Shown here piece by piece: positions 10,878 through 23,265 of a DNA stretch of 64,000 nt. The stretch's first letter is position 1. The number at the start of each line of letters is the position of its first letter. Source of the stretch: Iris pallida (Eukaryota; Streptophyta; Magnoliopsida; Asparagales; Iridaceae); the NCBI GenBank assembly GCA_029216955.1, contig JANAVB010003400.1, positions 19,709,760 through 19,773,759 of the forward strand. The letters run 5' to 3'. The position numbers and the translations under genes were made by a program. The notes beneath the pieces are model-generated. The model saw only the letters and a program-made list of their open reading frames with translations, had not been told where the DNA came from and searched no databases.

Positions 10878-11865
10878 TGTTGACCCAAACTGGATCACAG
10901 TCAACCTAATCTTGATAATTAACAAGACGATATCTGTTATAATCCAACTTGACACATCAAGCTCCATCAAGCTCCAAAACAGAACATCATCACATATCAG
11001 ACATCATCGATGATTGCTTCGACAGTGCTGTTGTCACTTGTACTCTGAGTCTGTATTTTTACTTTTATTGAGTCTAGGCGATTGTAAGTTGAGTCGCACT
11101 GAGTATCTCAACCCTAAACTTAATACCCAAAGCTCCCCCAAACAAACTCCAAAACTTGCCAAGCCCACATAGCCCATTTAAACTTTCTGTCCCCTAGGAG
11201 ACAGAGTTCGGGCCGAACTCTGCCCCACACAGAGTTTAACTCTTCCCCCTTAAAATTATGAGCTAATTTTTAGGGCTTGCTGGCTGCTAGTTGTCCAACG
11301 ACTAAATATTTAAAATTTTGGGACAGAGTTCTGGCCGAACTCTGCCTCTCTGGACTAGTATATATAGGCCTTGATTTTTCTCATTTTCAATCATCCAATC
11401 TTCTCATCTTCTCCTCTCCTATAGCCTATACATTCTAGAGCTTATTTTTCTCATCTAACTAGCCACAAAACTTTCCAAGCCCCCAAGGTGCTCAGTGCGA
11501 GTCAACAAGAAGTTTGTGTGCAAGAGTTTCAAAACAAGTCAATTAGACAATTCCAAGTTTTGCCATCCGCGAATTTGAAGTTGGTGTGCTCTTCTGAGTA
11601 AAGGCACGTGGTTGTACGCTATTTCACAAATAGTGAATTTGAATCCTGAGCAAGAGTTCTCAGGCCTGGACTAGTCCTCCACGAGAAAAACCAGGTAAAA
11701 AACTGCTGTGTCTGCGTATGCTTCTCTGATCTCTATTTATATTCCACACTTATACTTTGATTATTATTTCTGTTGGTTGGATTTGAATAGAGTTAAATTT
11801 TTAATTGGGTATTATCACATATACTCTATTCACCCCTCCCTCTAGAGTTGCCTACACGTACTTCA
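10878..11865 (+). repeat. 3' LTR of Sirevirus
   Basis: Starts TGTTGACCC after the polypurine tract and ends ACTTCA before the CTTAC target duplication. It is near-identical in plan to 2529-3486, with small differences such as a duplicated CATCAAGCTC and an added palindrome half near 11230. Confidence 0.92.
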
Positions 11866-13925
11866 CTTACTGCCCCTTCTTTAAACTTTTAATCTATCAA
11901 CAACCTAGTCCACTGCTAAGCTCATGCTTCCCACAATCTGACCTAACCCAAACTATTAACACTACTACAGCTAATTTCCCCAGGCAACCCAACTCCTCAC
12001 TAACCGACTGGACCCAACACCCTCTACCCGACACTTATCTCTCCTCTATTTCTAACTACACAGTCCAACATCTTCTGTAAACCCACCCGGCCCATACTAC
12101 AACCCTAATACGAAACCTCACTTCATTATCTCTCTCCTCTTATTCTTTCCCTCATCCAGCCGTCGAACCCAAAGAACGAACCCTAACCCTAGTATTCCTT
12201 TCTTCCCTAACCCGCTACTAGAGTCTTCTTCCCCAAGCTCTCACCCATCTGCCCGCTACTTCAGGGCCACAAACCCTAACCTAGATTATCTAGCCCTTCT
12301 TCTCCACCCACAGCTTCTTCTTCCCCAAAACTCTAGGTTACAACCTAGATGAAACCCTAACTCTCACTGAACCATAGCTCACTACTCCCTCTTCATCTTC
12401 CCCAAACCATAACGTCAAACCCTAAATTCAGCCACACATGCCACAGAAACCATAGAAAACGAAAATAAAAGAGGGGGACGAGTAGCTCGATGCGAGGCTC
12501 ACCTTGGCCGACGGGGATGTCGATCCTGAGAGGCAACGACGGCGAGCAGTTCGGATCAAAAGTCTGTTCGGCTCCTGAAAAGGTGGTTCTGTTCTAGAAG
12601 GGTCGGTGTGGCTCGAGCTTCGAAGGGACGACAATACGAAGTACGAAAAGGAGGCACTGTCTTCGAGGCTGGCACGTAGATTGAAGGGGTGCACGAGAAT
12701 CGAGGAGGCACACTCGGTCTTTGAGGTGCTATCGTCGAGCATCATAGGGGTCGAGATCGGACAGATCTAGCCTGGAGACATCTAGCATAGTCAATTCGGT
12801 CAGCGATTCTCTGACGGTATCTCGGTCATCTGGGCGAGGAGCTCCGATCAGTGTGGCGTCAACGTCAAGAAGAAGATAAGCGAGGTGGAAGGAACGGGGA
12901 CCAAATCTTTACCAGTGGCGATGGACAGTGACAACACTGCTATGATCGAAGGTGGCTCTCAGTGGTCCTCGGCGAGGTTGAGGCTCGACTTCGGCAGCTA
13001 TGTGGCGGAGCTCCGGTCGTGGCTTAGGTGAGCGGGGAATTTAGATGGTGGTAGCGTGGTGGCTAGAGGCGGAGGATGCTGAGATCTGGCGGTCTGGTGC
13101 TGTTGTCGTGAACTCCGACGACTGGCGGCAACGAATTATCGAGGATCAATGGTGGCTCCGATGTTGCAGTGGGGCTTCTTCTAGTTCGACGACCGATGGC
13201 GATCGACCGATGATCAGAGCTTCAGATCCGGCATTTCAACATCTCCGACGAAATCACGACGGCCGGAGGCGGTGGCGCACGGTGGTGGACGACGAGCTCC
13301 AGCAGTGTATAGTGGTGTCCGTAAACAATTGTTAGTTTGTACAGTGTCAAAATATAATAATAAAATAACTAGGGAACACCCCCAATATTTATATTAAAAT
13401 AATAGAGTGTTCCCTAAGTCAACCCTAGTGGCAGTTTCTGTAATTTGTAATATATCTAGGGTTATTAGTAAAAACTAATAACTAACTGCTAACTGCCTAA
13501 CTAACCCACTAACTAATTACAAAAATTAGTTACAACTAATTAGTAATCATAATTAACCCAGAAGATTACAATAAAGCATTCTCTAGAATTGGTAGGCTAA
13601 AACCCACAATCCAAAGCACAAGGCTTTGGTAGGCTCAAATAGAAACCCATTAATATAAATAAAGCCAACCTTAAATAATAATAATAGTAACCAAGATTAA
13701 AAATACTAACCTGAATTAGGAAATAGTAGTTATATTTAATTAAAACATAGTTAATAATCAGAATTAATTATCATTGAATAATAATAAAAAATTAAATAAA
13801 TTTGAATTATCTAAAATCAGGTTTACTATTTAAAACCAAGTTTTACTAACAAAAAGCAAAATAGTAACTTTTCCAAAAAATAAAAATTCATGAAATAATT
13901 CATAAAAACGATTTAGGAAGTTACA
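11866..13925 (-). repeat. LTR-like sequence of Tekay type, minus strand, split by the Sirevirus
   Basis: Joined across the Sirevirus to 2409-2528. It starts with an AACCCTAA-rich pyrimidine section (11870-12430), passes a GC-rich block (12480-13320) and ends in an AT-rich section closing with GGAAGTTACA at 13925, which on the minus strand reads as an LTR start (TGTAACTTCC). The GC-rich block opens with AGGCTCACCTTGGCC, like GCTCACCTCGGC near 110. No protein domain is recognisable in its open frames. Second copy and target duplication are not found. Confidence 0.35.
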
Positions 13926-14482
13926 CGCCTCCAACCCATGAGCGCTGTGACCCCCGGGCATTCTTTCCTGCCCACACCGCCATCGGCCATCGCTTGAGTC
14001 GCATGCAACAACAATCGCAGAAGCACAATAATGGCACACAACAGCAACGCATAGTTAGTAACTATAGCAACTACAGCATTAGCAAACAACTTTTGATCCT
14101 CCTTCGCGACAAGTTTTCTCTATCCTTTTTTTTTGTTTTTTCGAACCATAAAACTCCGACGCGTAGACAACCTAACCACTTACAAAACCCATCAAGTGGA
14201 TTTTGTTAATTCACGATGTACGCGAAGAAAATTGAGCTCCAAAATCAAGAAAAGCACAAATTTCTGGGCACATAGAATGTCCCGAGGAGTGGTTTTGGAA
14301 GTAGTTTTTTGGGCCGTACATCAAGGAATTAGGAAATCTATTTGAATAGACTTTTAGACAATATAAACAAGATTAAATCCTATTTTTAGTTTTAATTTAT
14401 GTATATTATTTTCTGTTAAAAATCCGTTCCAAAATCAACAAAAAATAGTTTTAAAAACTTTGAAAAACGTCGATACGAAGTC
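13926..14482. other. Unassigned sequence
   Basis: No gene, no recognisable terminus. It is the left flank of the element at 14483 and was continuous with 26915 onward before that insertion, so it is probably part of the same Tekay-like LTR that ends at 28861. Confidence 0.4.
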
Positions 14483-17400
14483 TGTCACGCCCCGACCCAA
14501 AAAATTGCTCATCCTCGTATCAATTTTTTCAAATCATCGTTCTCGCTGGGACGTGATGTCGAACGAGTCTGGAGTTGCATTCGTACAAGGCAAGATGACA
14601 AGTTCTCAAATGGTTATTCGATTGATTATTAGCAGCGGAAGAAAACAGAGTCACAATTGAGTTTCACAGAGTATACAAAACAATTCTCTTTATTCGATAA
14701 GCAGCGCAACATTATAAAGGATTTCAATAGCCCAAATAAATCATATCAGATTGGCTTACAACATTCAAGTTCTCTTTTGCCCACAAAGGATTTTCACCGT
14801 TCCATACATTATGTCTTCTATATCTCGATCGCATCATCATGTTGCAAGTCCGAGCATCAATGCGGTCGCGCGCCTCAATATGCTGCTACGACATTCAATG
14901 TCTTAATACGTTCAAGCGAAGCTCCACCGCGTACAGACCATTCCTTGAACCTGCAAGTAATCTAGTGGGAGATCAGTACTAATCCTTTCGCGTATTGATC
15001 AGAGACCCACTTTACTAAACCGATATTAAGTAGATATATGAATCATGCAGCTTAAGTTGTGATCTTTCTATCTTTGCCTTATGATCTATTTCATGGCATA
15101 TTCAAAGCAGTAAAACATGTTATCATGGCAAGCATGTTATGTTTGATTTATGTAAACAAGCAGGCAGACAACATACAATTCTCGTGTTCCTTCATGGCAA
15201 CTTTGTACCGACTCGACACACTCACCCTTGCACCAACGTAAGGGGAATACGCCTACCATCTTTCCCTGTCATGTTATAAGCGATCTTTGTGCAGGATTTC
15301 TGTGTACCTTCACTTTCAGCCCACCGTTCCTTAATTATATGAAGGTCACTGGCATTCAGCATGCCAGAATGGACTATATTTCTCAAATCATATATGTAAG
15401 ACGATGATACTCCATACATGATTGCTAGCCCATATACGAAGGTGTCACTTCCACATTTCTATACAAGGGTATTTTTGTCATCTTAATTATATAGTAGTTA
15501 TTTTTTATTAACTAAATATGATTATTGCATTTATTAGTTGACTAACCTATTTATTGGACCTTTCACTTGTGGACTTAATTGGACTAGACATGACTACTTG
15601 GACCTATATTCTAGGATGAGCACAACTAGACACATTTAAGTCAAGTAGAGTCAAGATTTGGAATAGAAATTACCCCAACACTTAGACTAGAACAACCCTT
15701 CATTTAAGATAAGTGTTCATGACAACTTAAGGGGTAGAATGGACATTTTAGAGGGGGGTTTTAGGGCACCTTTCATGGCTGGTCATAAAGAGGGTTTTCT
15801 TCCTCTTTTTTATTACATTTGAGCCTCCACAAACCCTAGAAGAGCTCTCTACAAGCCTCCTTCATTTCTCACACTTCCCACCATCAAAACTCCTTCAAAA
15901 TCCCTCAAAACTTCCCATAATCTTCATCCTACAAGACTTAGAGCTAGGAGACCAAGGAGCTCGTGAGGAGGAGTCCATTGTGTCAAACTTGACACTAGAG
16001 CCTTCCAAGAGAGTTTTATTGGGAATCTATCTCCCAATAGGTAAACTCTCAGTCATTTTTTTATAGTTTGAGCTCCATTTTCATGCATGACACTAGTAGG
16101 AACACACACATGGACTAGGGGTACCCATAGAAAGAAGAGCAAGACTCTAACCATCATTTTGGTAGAAGTTATGTGGAGTTTTTGTGTCATCTTTGGAGAA
16201 ATCCGAGGAGAGCACACCAAATGTTTGTCAAAATGACAAATAGACCATTTTTAGTTATGTTTTCAGTTTTATACTCATGATTAGTTTAGTTGCTCATTTG
16301 GAATAGGTGTACATGATTTCTAGTATTCATAAGTATATATATGTGTATATTTGTATGTATAGATCTATGTATATATGTATCTTGTATATAGTGTCCTGTT
16401 TTGAGTGTTAAGAGTGTCCTGTCATTGAGTGGTGATTCCTGTTTTCAGTTATTTTGACCAAGTGTCTCTAATGTGAAGTATCTTATATGGGATTTATATA
16501 AGTGTGTGTGTGCCAATATGGTTATGTGTGACTGTCATGTGTTTTCCTGTGTGTTAATAGAGAGTGAGTGAGAGAGTGATAGGTAAATCAAGTATATGTC
16601 TGTGTCTGTATAGGAGGATGTAGGAAGGGAATGTGTATCAGTCCCCTAACTAAGGGCTTGGGCTTGAAGGGCTATATATCAGTCTAGTAGGACACTCCAT
16701 TTTATATCAATGAAGTGAGAAAGGGGCTCAAGCTAAGTAGCCTAGCAGTAGCTACTTTTAGCCATACTGCAGTAGCATATGGCAACACCTCACTTGCTCT
16801 TAGTAGCAGTAGTGAATGGGAAGTGGGGCTCGAGAAAAGTAATAGGGCAAGGGAAGGCCATAGGCCACCTGCATACTGTGTGAGGTACCCCCTTAAAAGC
16901 AGGGTTAGTTCCTATTTATAGGAAGTTCTCCCAATGCAGTATGTACATAGGATATCAGAAGAAGGAAATACAGGTGAAATCAAATTAGTGTAACAGCGAC
17001 AGTAGCAATCTTGCTATTGTAGGTTGGACAGTGTAGAGTGAGGCAAGGGCTTAGGCAGACTGGTGGGTCGGTTATTAGTACGATGTGTCCATCCATATGC
17101 AAGAAATGCCCATAAGGTAATGACATGCAAGTTATACTTTGGGATATAATATGAGATATGCATATAGTTATAGGATATCCACCCCTATGCATATTTGGAT
17201 TCTTGAAGACCTGTGTATAACCTAAGGTTACTTTTAGAAGGATGTAATATGTACAAAGGCCTATATAGGAAAGGGGAGTGCTAGGAAACAGCTAGCTCGA
17301 GGGTGCAATGGGCAGTGAGAGGGATTTGAGTGTAGTATAATGGGGTATCCTTGAGTTGTACAGCAGCAATAGTCATGGGGTTTCTTCCTTGTGCACAAGA

Positions 17401-17694
17401 GCACATGAGGCAGAAGGATATTGAACCTATTTTGAGGATAAAGCTATATGTAGGGACAGGGGTAAATGTGTAGGAGAACAGGTGTGTGGCAATATGGGCA
17501 GGCCCTAGCATGGCTTAAGTATGCAATGTGTGAGAGTGATTGAATGAAGTGAGTGTACCAGTGCCCAGTGTGCTATAGGGTATCATATTAGTTGTATGTG
17601 TGAGTAGGGTAGGGAGAAGTAGAGGGTATCAGTGTATGTACTGTCCCTGTGACAGTGTAAAGGTAGTATAGGTGTTTGAGAAAACATCTATTTG

Positions 17695-17785
17695 AAATGT
17701 CAGTTGGGACTGATGTGAAGTATCAGTGGAACTGATACTTGGTATCAGTTGGGACTGATACTTGGTATCAGTTGGGGAGTTGGGC
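17695..17785. repeat. Short palindromic tandem repeat GTATCAGTTGGGACTGATAC
   Basis: About four imperfect units of roughly 25 bp. Each is itself an inverted repeat (TATCAGTnnnACTGATA) and can form a small hairpin. Confidence 0.75.
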
Positions 17786-19104
17786 ACTAAAAATTAGTGA
17801 GGAAGGGAGAATGCATTTGAGTAATAGGTTAGTGATTTGTAAATGTGAGTGTTTAGAGAGAGTGAGAAGTTAACAGTGAGTGGTAATGCCAGATTTGAGA
17901 GGGCAGTACATGTTAGGCAGGGCCCATTTGGCCTCCTGTCAAGAGTTGAACAGAGAACGGAAGAGGCTACCTGTAGTATGCATGAGCTCGAGAGGGGCCC
18001 TGTGCGTTTCACAGGTGACATGGGACTTGGATAGGTAGTGCACTGGTTGCACAGGAAGGCACTTGCCTACAGGGTTTTGGGGGTAGGGCAGTGCAATGTC
18101 CTATGCAGGCCATATGCCAATGCACATAGAGTGTTAGTGCAATAAGTGAGTGTGTTATCCTATGAGTGATGTGAGAAATGTGACGTGTGAGGAGTAACAG
18201 TGTCCTGTGGGGTAAGGCAGTACACTGTCCTGAGTGTCAAATGTGTGTGTCCCTAGTGTATTGTAGTATAGTGAGTTGTGAATGTGTCTAAGGGGTAAGG
18301 AGTGGCAGGGGAAGATGATTGTAGGTGACTCTTGTGTTAGTATTGGAGGGTGAGAGAGAGTGCCATGTCAGTTGTGAGTAAGAAATGAGTATACTGTCAT
18401 ACGACAGTAGAGAGCATGTTTTAGAGGGTTTTGAGTATGCGAGTGTGTTAGAGAATTAGGAAAGGTGTTAGTGTAAGCAGTCAATATTGTATAAGGGGTT
18501 TTGGTATAGGTAATAGGTAAGGGTGGTTACCTAATATAGGCTACCTACATGTTAGGGTAAATAGGTAATTACAATGTATAGGTAATAGGATTTGCCTAAG
18601 GCTAGGTTACAAGTTTTACCCATGTAATGGTAGGTAACACCTAAACTAGATAGTAGGGTAATTACATATAATTTGAATATACATGCTTCTCAGTGACAAG
18701 TACTTTATACAAGTAAATAAATTGATTTCTAAGCAAATATATCCCTCTACCAATCTAATCTAACATATATAAAAGAATGAGTGGTGAAACCAAAGTAAAA
18801 AATACTTTGCATACTCTCTTCATTGCAGATGAACTCATGGATTTAAGATCTTTAAGTAGAGACGTTACTATCCAATGAAAATAACAAAACTGGTACATAA
18901 AGCATCGAAACACCTTCTACTGTGCAGCATCAGATAAAGACAAAGATTTTTTATTTGCAATTCATTTGAACAAGCACAACATAATTCACAAAATAGATGG
19001 GATGAGATATCTCAACAAAGAAACTTCCGAAAAATAAATAGAGATGGAATGAAGAAGGTTGGTTACTGAAAAGAGGAAATACAAAAAAGACTCTAAAGAA
19101 TCAC

Positions 19105-19248
19105 CCTTCTCCCCCGAACTCGCTTCAAATGTCTCTCCAGGAACAAGCTCAAGGCCATCATAATCCTCATCATCTTGAGCTGTAGTAGCAGCAGCTGCAC
19201 CAAGTACTTGCTTCTGGAACTGCTCTGCAAGCCTCAAGTTATCATGAC
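19105..19248 (-). pseudogene. BTF3: BTF3 / NAC-beta subunit, last-exon fragment
   Basis: The minus strand reads DNLRLAEQFQKQVLG, then an Ala-rich linker, then DDEDYDGLELVPGETFEA. This matches the C-terminal part of plant BTF3, the beta subunit of the nascent polypeptide-associated complex that binds emerging chains at the ribosome. One residue of the usual DNLRKLAEQFQKQ is missing (Lys). The coding part is preceded by TTTTTTTGGTTCTCTACCCAG, a good splice acceptor, so this is an exon with part of its intron rather than a processed copy. The NAC domain itself is absent. A second exon-like stretch lies at about 19735-19825 on the same strand (PEALIADEKTAALL after an AG acceptor, with internal stops), which I cannot identify. 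Being enclosed in an LTR, it is a transposed fragment, not a working gene. Confidence 0.7.
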
Positions 19249-22200
19249 CTGGGTAGAGAACCAAAAAAATCAGGAAAGAAAAATTTGTATTAGTATACGA
19301 AGACTACATTGAAAATAGTTTTGGTGAAATCATTTTATTTCACTGAACCAAAAGGAGGATATAAAAATTTCTTTCAGTAATTGCAGCAGACAATCAGAGT
19401 AAATATTTCAGCTACTATGAATGCTCATTTTCAGATTACTATTTGTTAAGCATCTCCTTTTTTCAGCTAGTAACTATTTATCTTCAGATAACTACAATTA
19501 TTAATGCATGTAACCTCAAGATACCAATGAAATGTTATTCTAATATATTAATAGCACCACACGCAAGCATGATAAAAGTATAGGTAAAAGTAACAAACAA
19601 AATCACCACGATATGTGAATGTGGACCTGGTCGATAACATGGTAAAAACAATTAATTCAGCAAAATTAAGAATATTTGGCATGTTTTGGAAATATAATTG
19701 GCTTCCTCTAATTTTCCCCATTAAGTATATTTGGCACTAGCTCAATAAAGCAGCAGTCTTCTCGTCAGCAATGAGAGCTTCTGGTCATGTTGCCACATTA
19801 GGACCCATGGCCTCTAGAAAAGCCTATCAAATGAAAGTAAAAATTACTGTGTCAAAATTCTGCTATGTTGGACTGCATCTTATCATACATACAACATCCA
19901 ACAAAAAACATAAGTTCACAATGATCCAGTTATGAGAAGGCACATACAGCAGGAGCAATGACTCATGCACCGAGGCATGCCTCGATAGGGTATTCAATAT
20001 TATATAGCTCGTGCAGCGAGGCACTCGCGTCGATATAGTCTTCCAATATTCTAGCTTACTAACTCGTGTACGGAGGCACACATTTGATTGATGTTCAACG
20101 ACTCGTGCCTTGAGGCACGTTTCGATCGAATCTTTTAATGTCTCGTGACTCCTGCATTTGATGCACTTGTCGATGCAGTTATCCCATGTTCTTATGGCTT
20201 GCGCACCGAGGTGCTCGCCTTTGCGGTATTTCGATGTTCTATGGCGACTCATACATTTGATGTACGTTTCAATTCAGTTGTTCTATCTAGTATTTGACAC
20301 GCACTACGATATATCTCGACCGAGCCATGCCCGTGGTCTCGATAGGTTAAACTTAGGCATGACGGAGTAGGAAAGAAGGGTCAAAGTCCTCCCACCTTAG
20401 CCAATACGCCTTATCATTTTGCCGAGCTGATGCGGCTCGATTTCATAATTTTGTTGCACGACCAACTCTTCTGACTTAGCCATTCGAGCACTTCGTGCTT
20501 CATTGAATTATTCGACCGATTTGGCTTACCGTGTCTATGCCACAGTCCGTTGCGAGGCAATAATTTGGTTTTACGGACTCCATTGCAAACAAGGCAAAAA
20601 TGTTGACCTTTTATATTTCAGCGTAAAAGTATAGCCTACAACCAACTAAAATCAATATTCGTTCGAATCAGACTTGTGCATTGCATCAATTCGATTTCTT
20701 AGAACTGACTCAATACTTTCTCTCAGGCCAACTTAACACTTGCACCGATCATACTCGATGCATTCCTCGGATCAACATAACTCTTTGCATCGATACATAT
20801 TTTGGGTCAATGCAACTCTTCGAGTCAACGACTCAACATAATGCACCGTGCGGAGCGGGATATTACATAATATACTACTTAAAACAAGGTTCATCCTCGA
20901 ACCAAACCCGACACTCAATCCAAGTGTCTCTAGACCGTTTCACGATCCCACATAACTATCACTATTCCATTTTAAACACTCGTGCAAGCTTTCATTAACT
21001 TTCACAGTCCTTTCTGCATCTAAAATTGAATTCAGTATACAACTTGATTTGGATTGTACACATATTCAAGGCGCCCCAGAAATATATGTATTTTAGCCAA
21101 GCCCAGTGGTAAAGAATTGGAACAAAGCCGACATGCAAATTTTTAATCCTAGTTACTTGCCATATCGTACTTTCGATCGGACTCATCCCTAGCGACCGTA
21201 CTCAAAATTTTATTACATATATATATTCGATACATTCGTGATTCATTCAACAAAGTCACCGCATGCGACCCGATTCAAAATTGCATTTCTCATTTCATAA
21301 GTTTCATATGGGCCATCAATTCTATGCGTCGCGTCAAGCCATCGCGGATCCGATCGCAACAAGTTTTTGCAATGCGTTGTGTTCGAAGTCATTGTCCAAC
21401 TATTTTGAAGTCTCACTTTTCAACTCATTTCGATACGATTTCCCTTTGTTGAGTTACAAATGCATCAAAATTACGCCTGTTAGGCAATTTATCAAACATC
21501 GTGCTTAAATTCTCCCGACGAAACTTTTAAATTGACGTTGCACAAAGGCCAAATCTATCCGACACAAAAGTTAAATTCGACTCAACGATACTCAAAGGCA
21601 ACAGTCTTTCTGACACACAATTGTTTACACAAGTTGACAGTGCTCAAAAGCAACGAATGCTTTAACACAAAGGTCATATACGATGCGTCTTATGTTCGAT
21701 TCCTATCGAATAGGAATTTCCTTAGCCAAAAGTCTAACTTGTCCGTCTCGTAACATCGAATATAAGTTCGATTCACGCAAGCTCAATTGCTAGGTGAATC
21801 CAAATCCAACGACATAATTTGAAAGTTATTCTCTTATCGTTCGCTTTCGTGCGTAGCACGATTCTCGTAATCACCTATCCGAATCACCAAGTTTGTCTTG
21901 TGAAATTTTTATTTCGATCCGACTAACATAATCATTCAAGCATTTATCCGACCAATCCTCAAAACCGACTATATCATTCTCAGCCGAAGCTGTTCCATCT
22001 ATTCCCAAAACATTTATTCGATCGCTTAGACTTATCATCAACATGCACCACATTGTATTGTTCTCGACATAATTCCATATGCGACATCATATGGGTCATC
22101 TTATGGGTCTGTAACATTCAATTTGATTTGGCGGTCAAGTCTTCTAGGGTCAGCTGCTCCGAAGCTATGCTCTATAATTATGGATCATTAACGAAGGACA

Positions 22201-22730
22201 GTTACTACGAACCCTGCTATATTATTTCGAAGCCAAATCACGTTCTGACGATTTCTATAGGACTACCCAAATTTGGACAAAATCATTTCTATCTGCGCAA
22301 CTAAGGCACAATTATCCTCCGAGTAATTCATGCACTACCGTCGATGAGTCCGCAAATTATGAAACATCTATTCGTATCGAGTTTGAGTTTATCTACCCAC
22401 GGTCAACACTCGAGATGCTATATGCATCGAAACGATTGTTGATGACATATAGTCTCGCCTTGATCAATCACAAAGTTTACGATCAACCAGTTCGATATTT
22501 TCGTACTACTATTTCCAAAATCTCGATATCGTAGGCTCGCTCAGTTTGTATTCCCCCATCATGCTTACTTTTCAAGCGTATTGATTTTGATAGCGCAAGG
22601 TTCAACTTTGAATCTTTATCAACGTCAATTTAACTTGCATCGCATACATCCAAGTTGACAAGAAACTTTTCTATAAGCATCATATCATTTTTCCGATTCG
22701 CCGCATCCCGCTATACTTTGATCGCGCAAC

Positions 22731-23033
22731 TAGGGGTGAGCATTCGGTTTATTCGGTTCCAACCGAACCGAATAAGCAAAAACCGAATTGGACCAAAACC
22801 GAATAAGCAAAAACCGAATTGGACCGAAACCGAATAAGCAAAACCGAAACCGAACCGAATTGGTCAATAACCGAACCGAACCGAATTAAATCGGTTCGAT
22901 TTTCGGTTTATTCGGTTTTGGGTTTTTTTGTGTTTTTTTGTTAATATATATAATAACTAAATATACCTAGATATATTCAGTATATACCTATAACATATAC
23001 CTATAACATATACCTATATATATATATATTTTT

Positions 23034-23084
<51 letters not shown>

Positions 23085-23265
23085 AACTAAATTTTCTTAT
23101 TCGGTTTTTGGTTTTGGACCGAATCCGAATCCCAAAACCGAAACCGAATAAGAAAAATTAGTATTTTCAAAACCGAAACCGAACTGAATTTTTTCAAAAC
23201 CGAACCGAAGTCCTTATTCGGTTCGGTTCGGTTTTCGGTCCAAAATCGAATAATGCTCACCCCTA
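22731..23265. mobile_element. hAT-like MITE built of CCGAATAAGCAAAA repeats
   Basis: The ends are TAGGGGTGAGCATTCGG and its inverted form CCGAATAATGCTCACCCCTA-like at the right. The flanks CGCGCAAC (22723-22730) and CGCACAAT (23266-23273) agree at six of eight bases and are a plausible 8-bp target duplication. The arms are tandem variants of AACCGAATTGGACCAAAACC and their complements, so most of the element folds into a long hairpin around an AT-rich centre with a CA/TA microsatellite. No coding capacity. Confidence 0.75.
23036..23085. repeat. (CA)n(TA)n compound microsatellite
   Basis: About 17 CA units followed by about 7 TA units at the centre of the MITE. Confidence 0.95.

Larger units (their letters stand above)
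2529..11865 (+). mobile_element. Ty1/copia Sirevirus-type LTR retrotransposon, complete but inactive
   Basis: A 9.3-kb element with LTRs at 2529-3486 and 10878-11865, both starting TGTTGACCC and ending in TCA. The 5-bp target duplication CTTAC lies at 2524-2528 and 11866-11870. A tRNA-Met type primer site follows the first LTR. The order gag, protease, integrase, reverse transcriptase, RNase H is that of Ty1/copia. The long gag with a coiled coil, the extra ORF after RNase H and several GGGGGAG polypurine stretches before the 3' LTR point to the Maximus/SIRE (Sirevirus) lineage. Frameshifts and stops occur in every gene. It is inserted into older LTR-like sequence (2409-2528 joined to 11871 onward). 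Confidence 0.9.
15443..19964. other. Foreign segment inside the 3' LTR, no full element recognised
   Basis: It begins GGTGTCACTTCC and ends near GGAGCAAT. Parts are a 5'-leader-like stretch rich in AACCCTAGAAGAGC (15790-16040), a long GT-rich non-coding part (16040-18650) with local repeats, a region of GGTAATAGGTA-like short repeats (18490-18660), and a part with a BTF3 exon (19105-19248). I see no terminal inverted repeats, LTR pair, Helitron end (TC...CTRR) or target duplication, so the mechanism of insertion is open. Confidence 0.45.
14483..20867 (-). repeat. 3' LTR of the Tekay-like element, interrupted
   Basis: Homology to the 5' LTR runs from 14483 to about 15442 (AGCCCATATACGAAGG) and resumes at about 19965 (GACTCATGCACCGAGG) up to GATATTACA at 20867. 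The 4.5 kb between is foreign, and about 430 bp of LTR (equivalent to 25545-25978) is missing at the junction, so an insertion was accompanied by deletion. Confidence 0.82.

Noticed and set aside
13045..13335. 96-codon Trp/Arg-rich frame
   Set aside because: Lies in LTR-like GC-rich sequence, no recognisable domain or upstream promoter.
21263..21753. Plus-strand frames of 70-80 codons inside the non-coding Tekay-like element
   Set aside because: Antisense to the element, no domain, length expected by chance in this composition.
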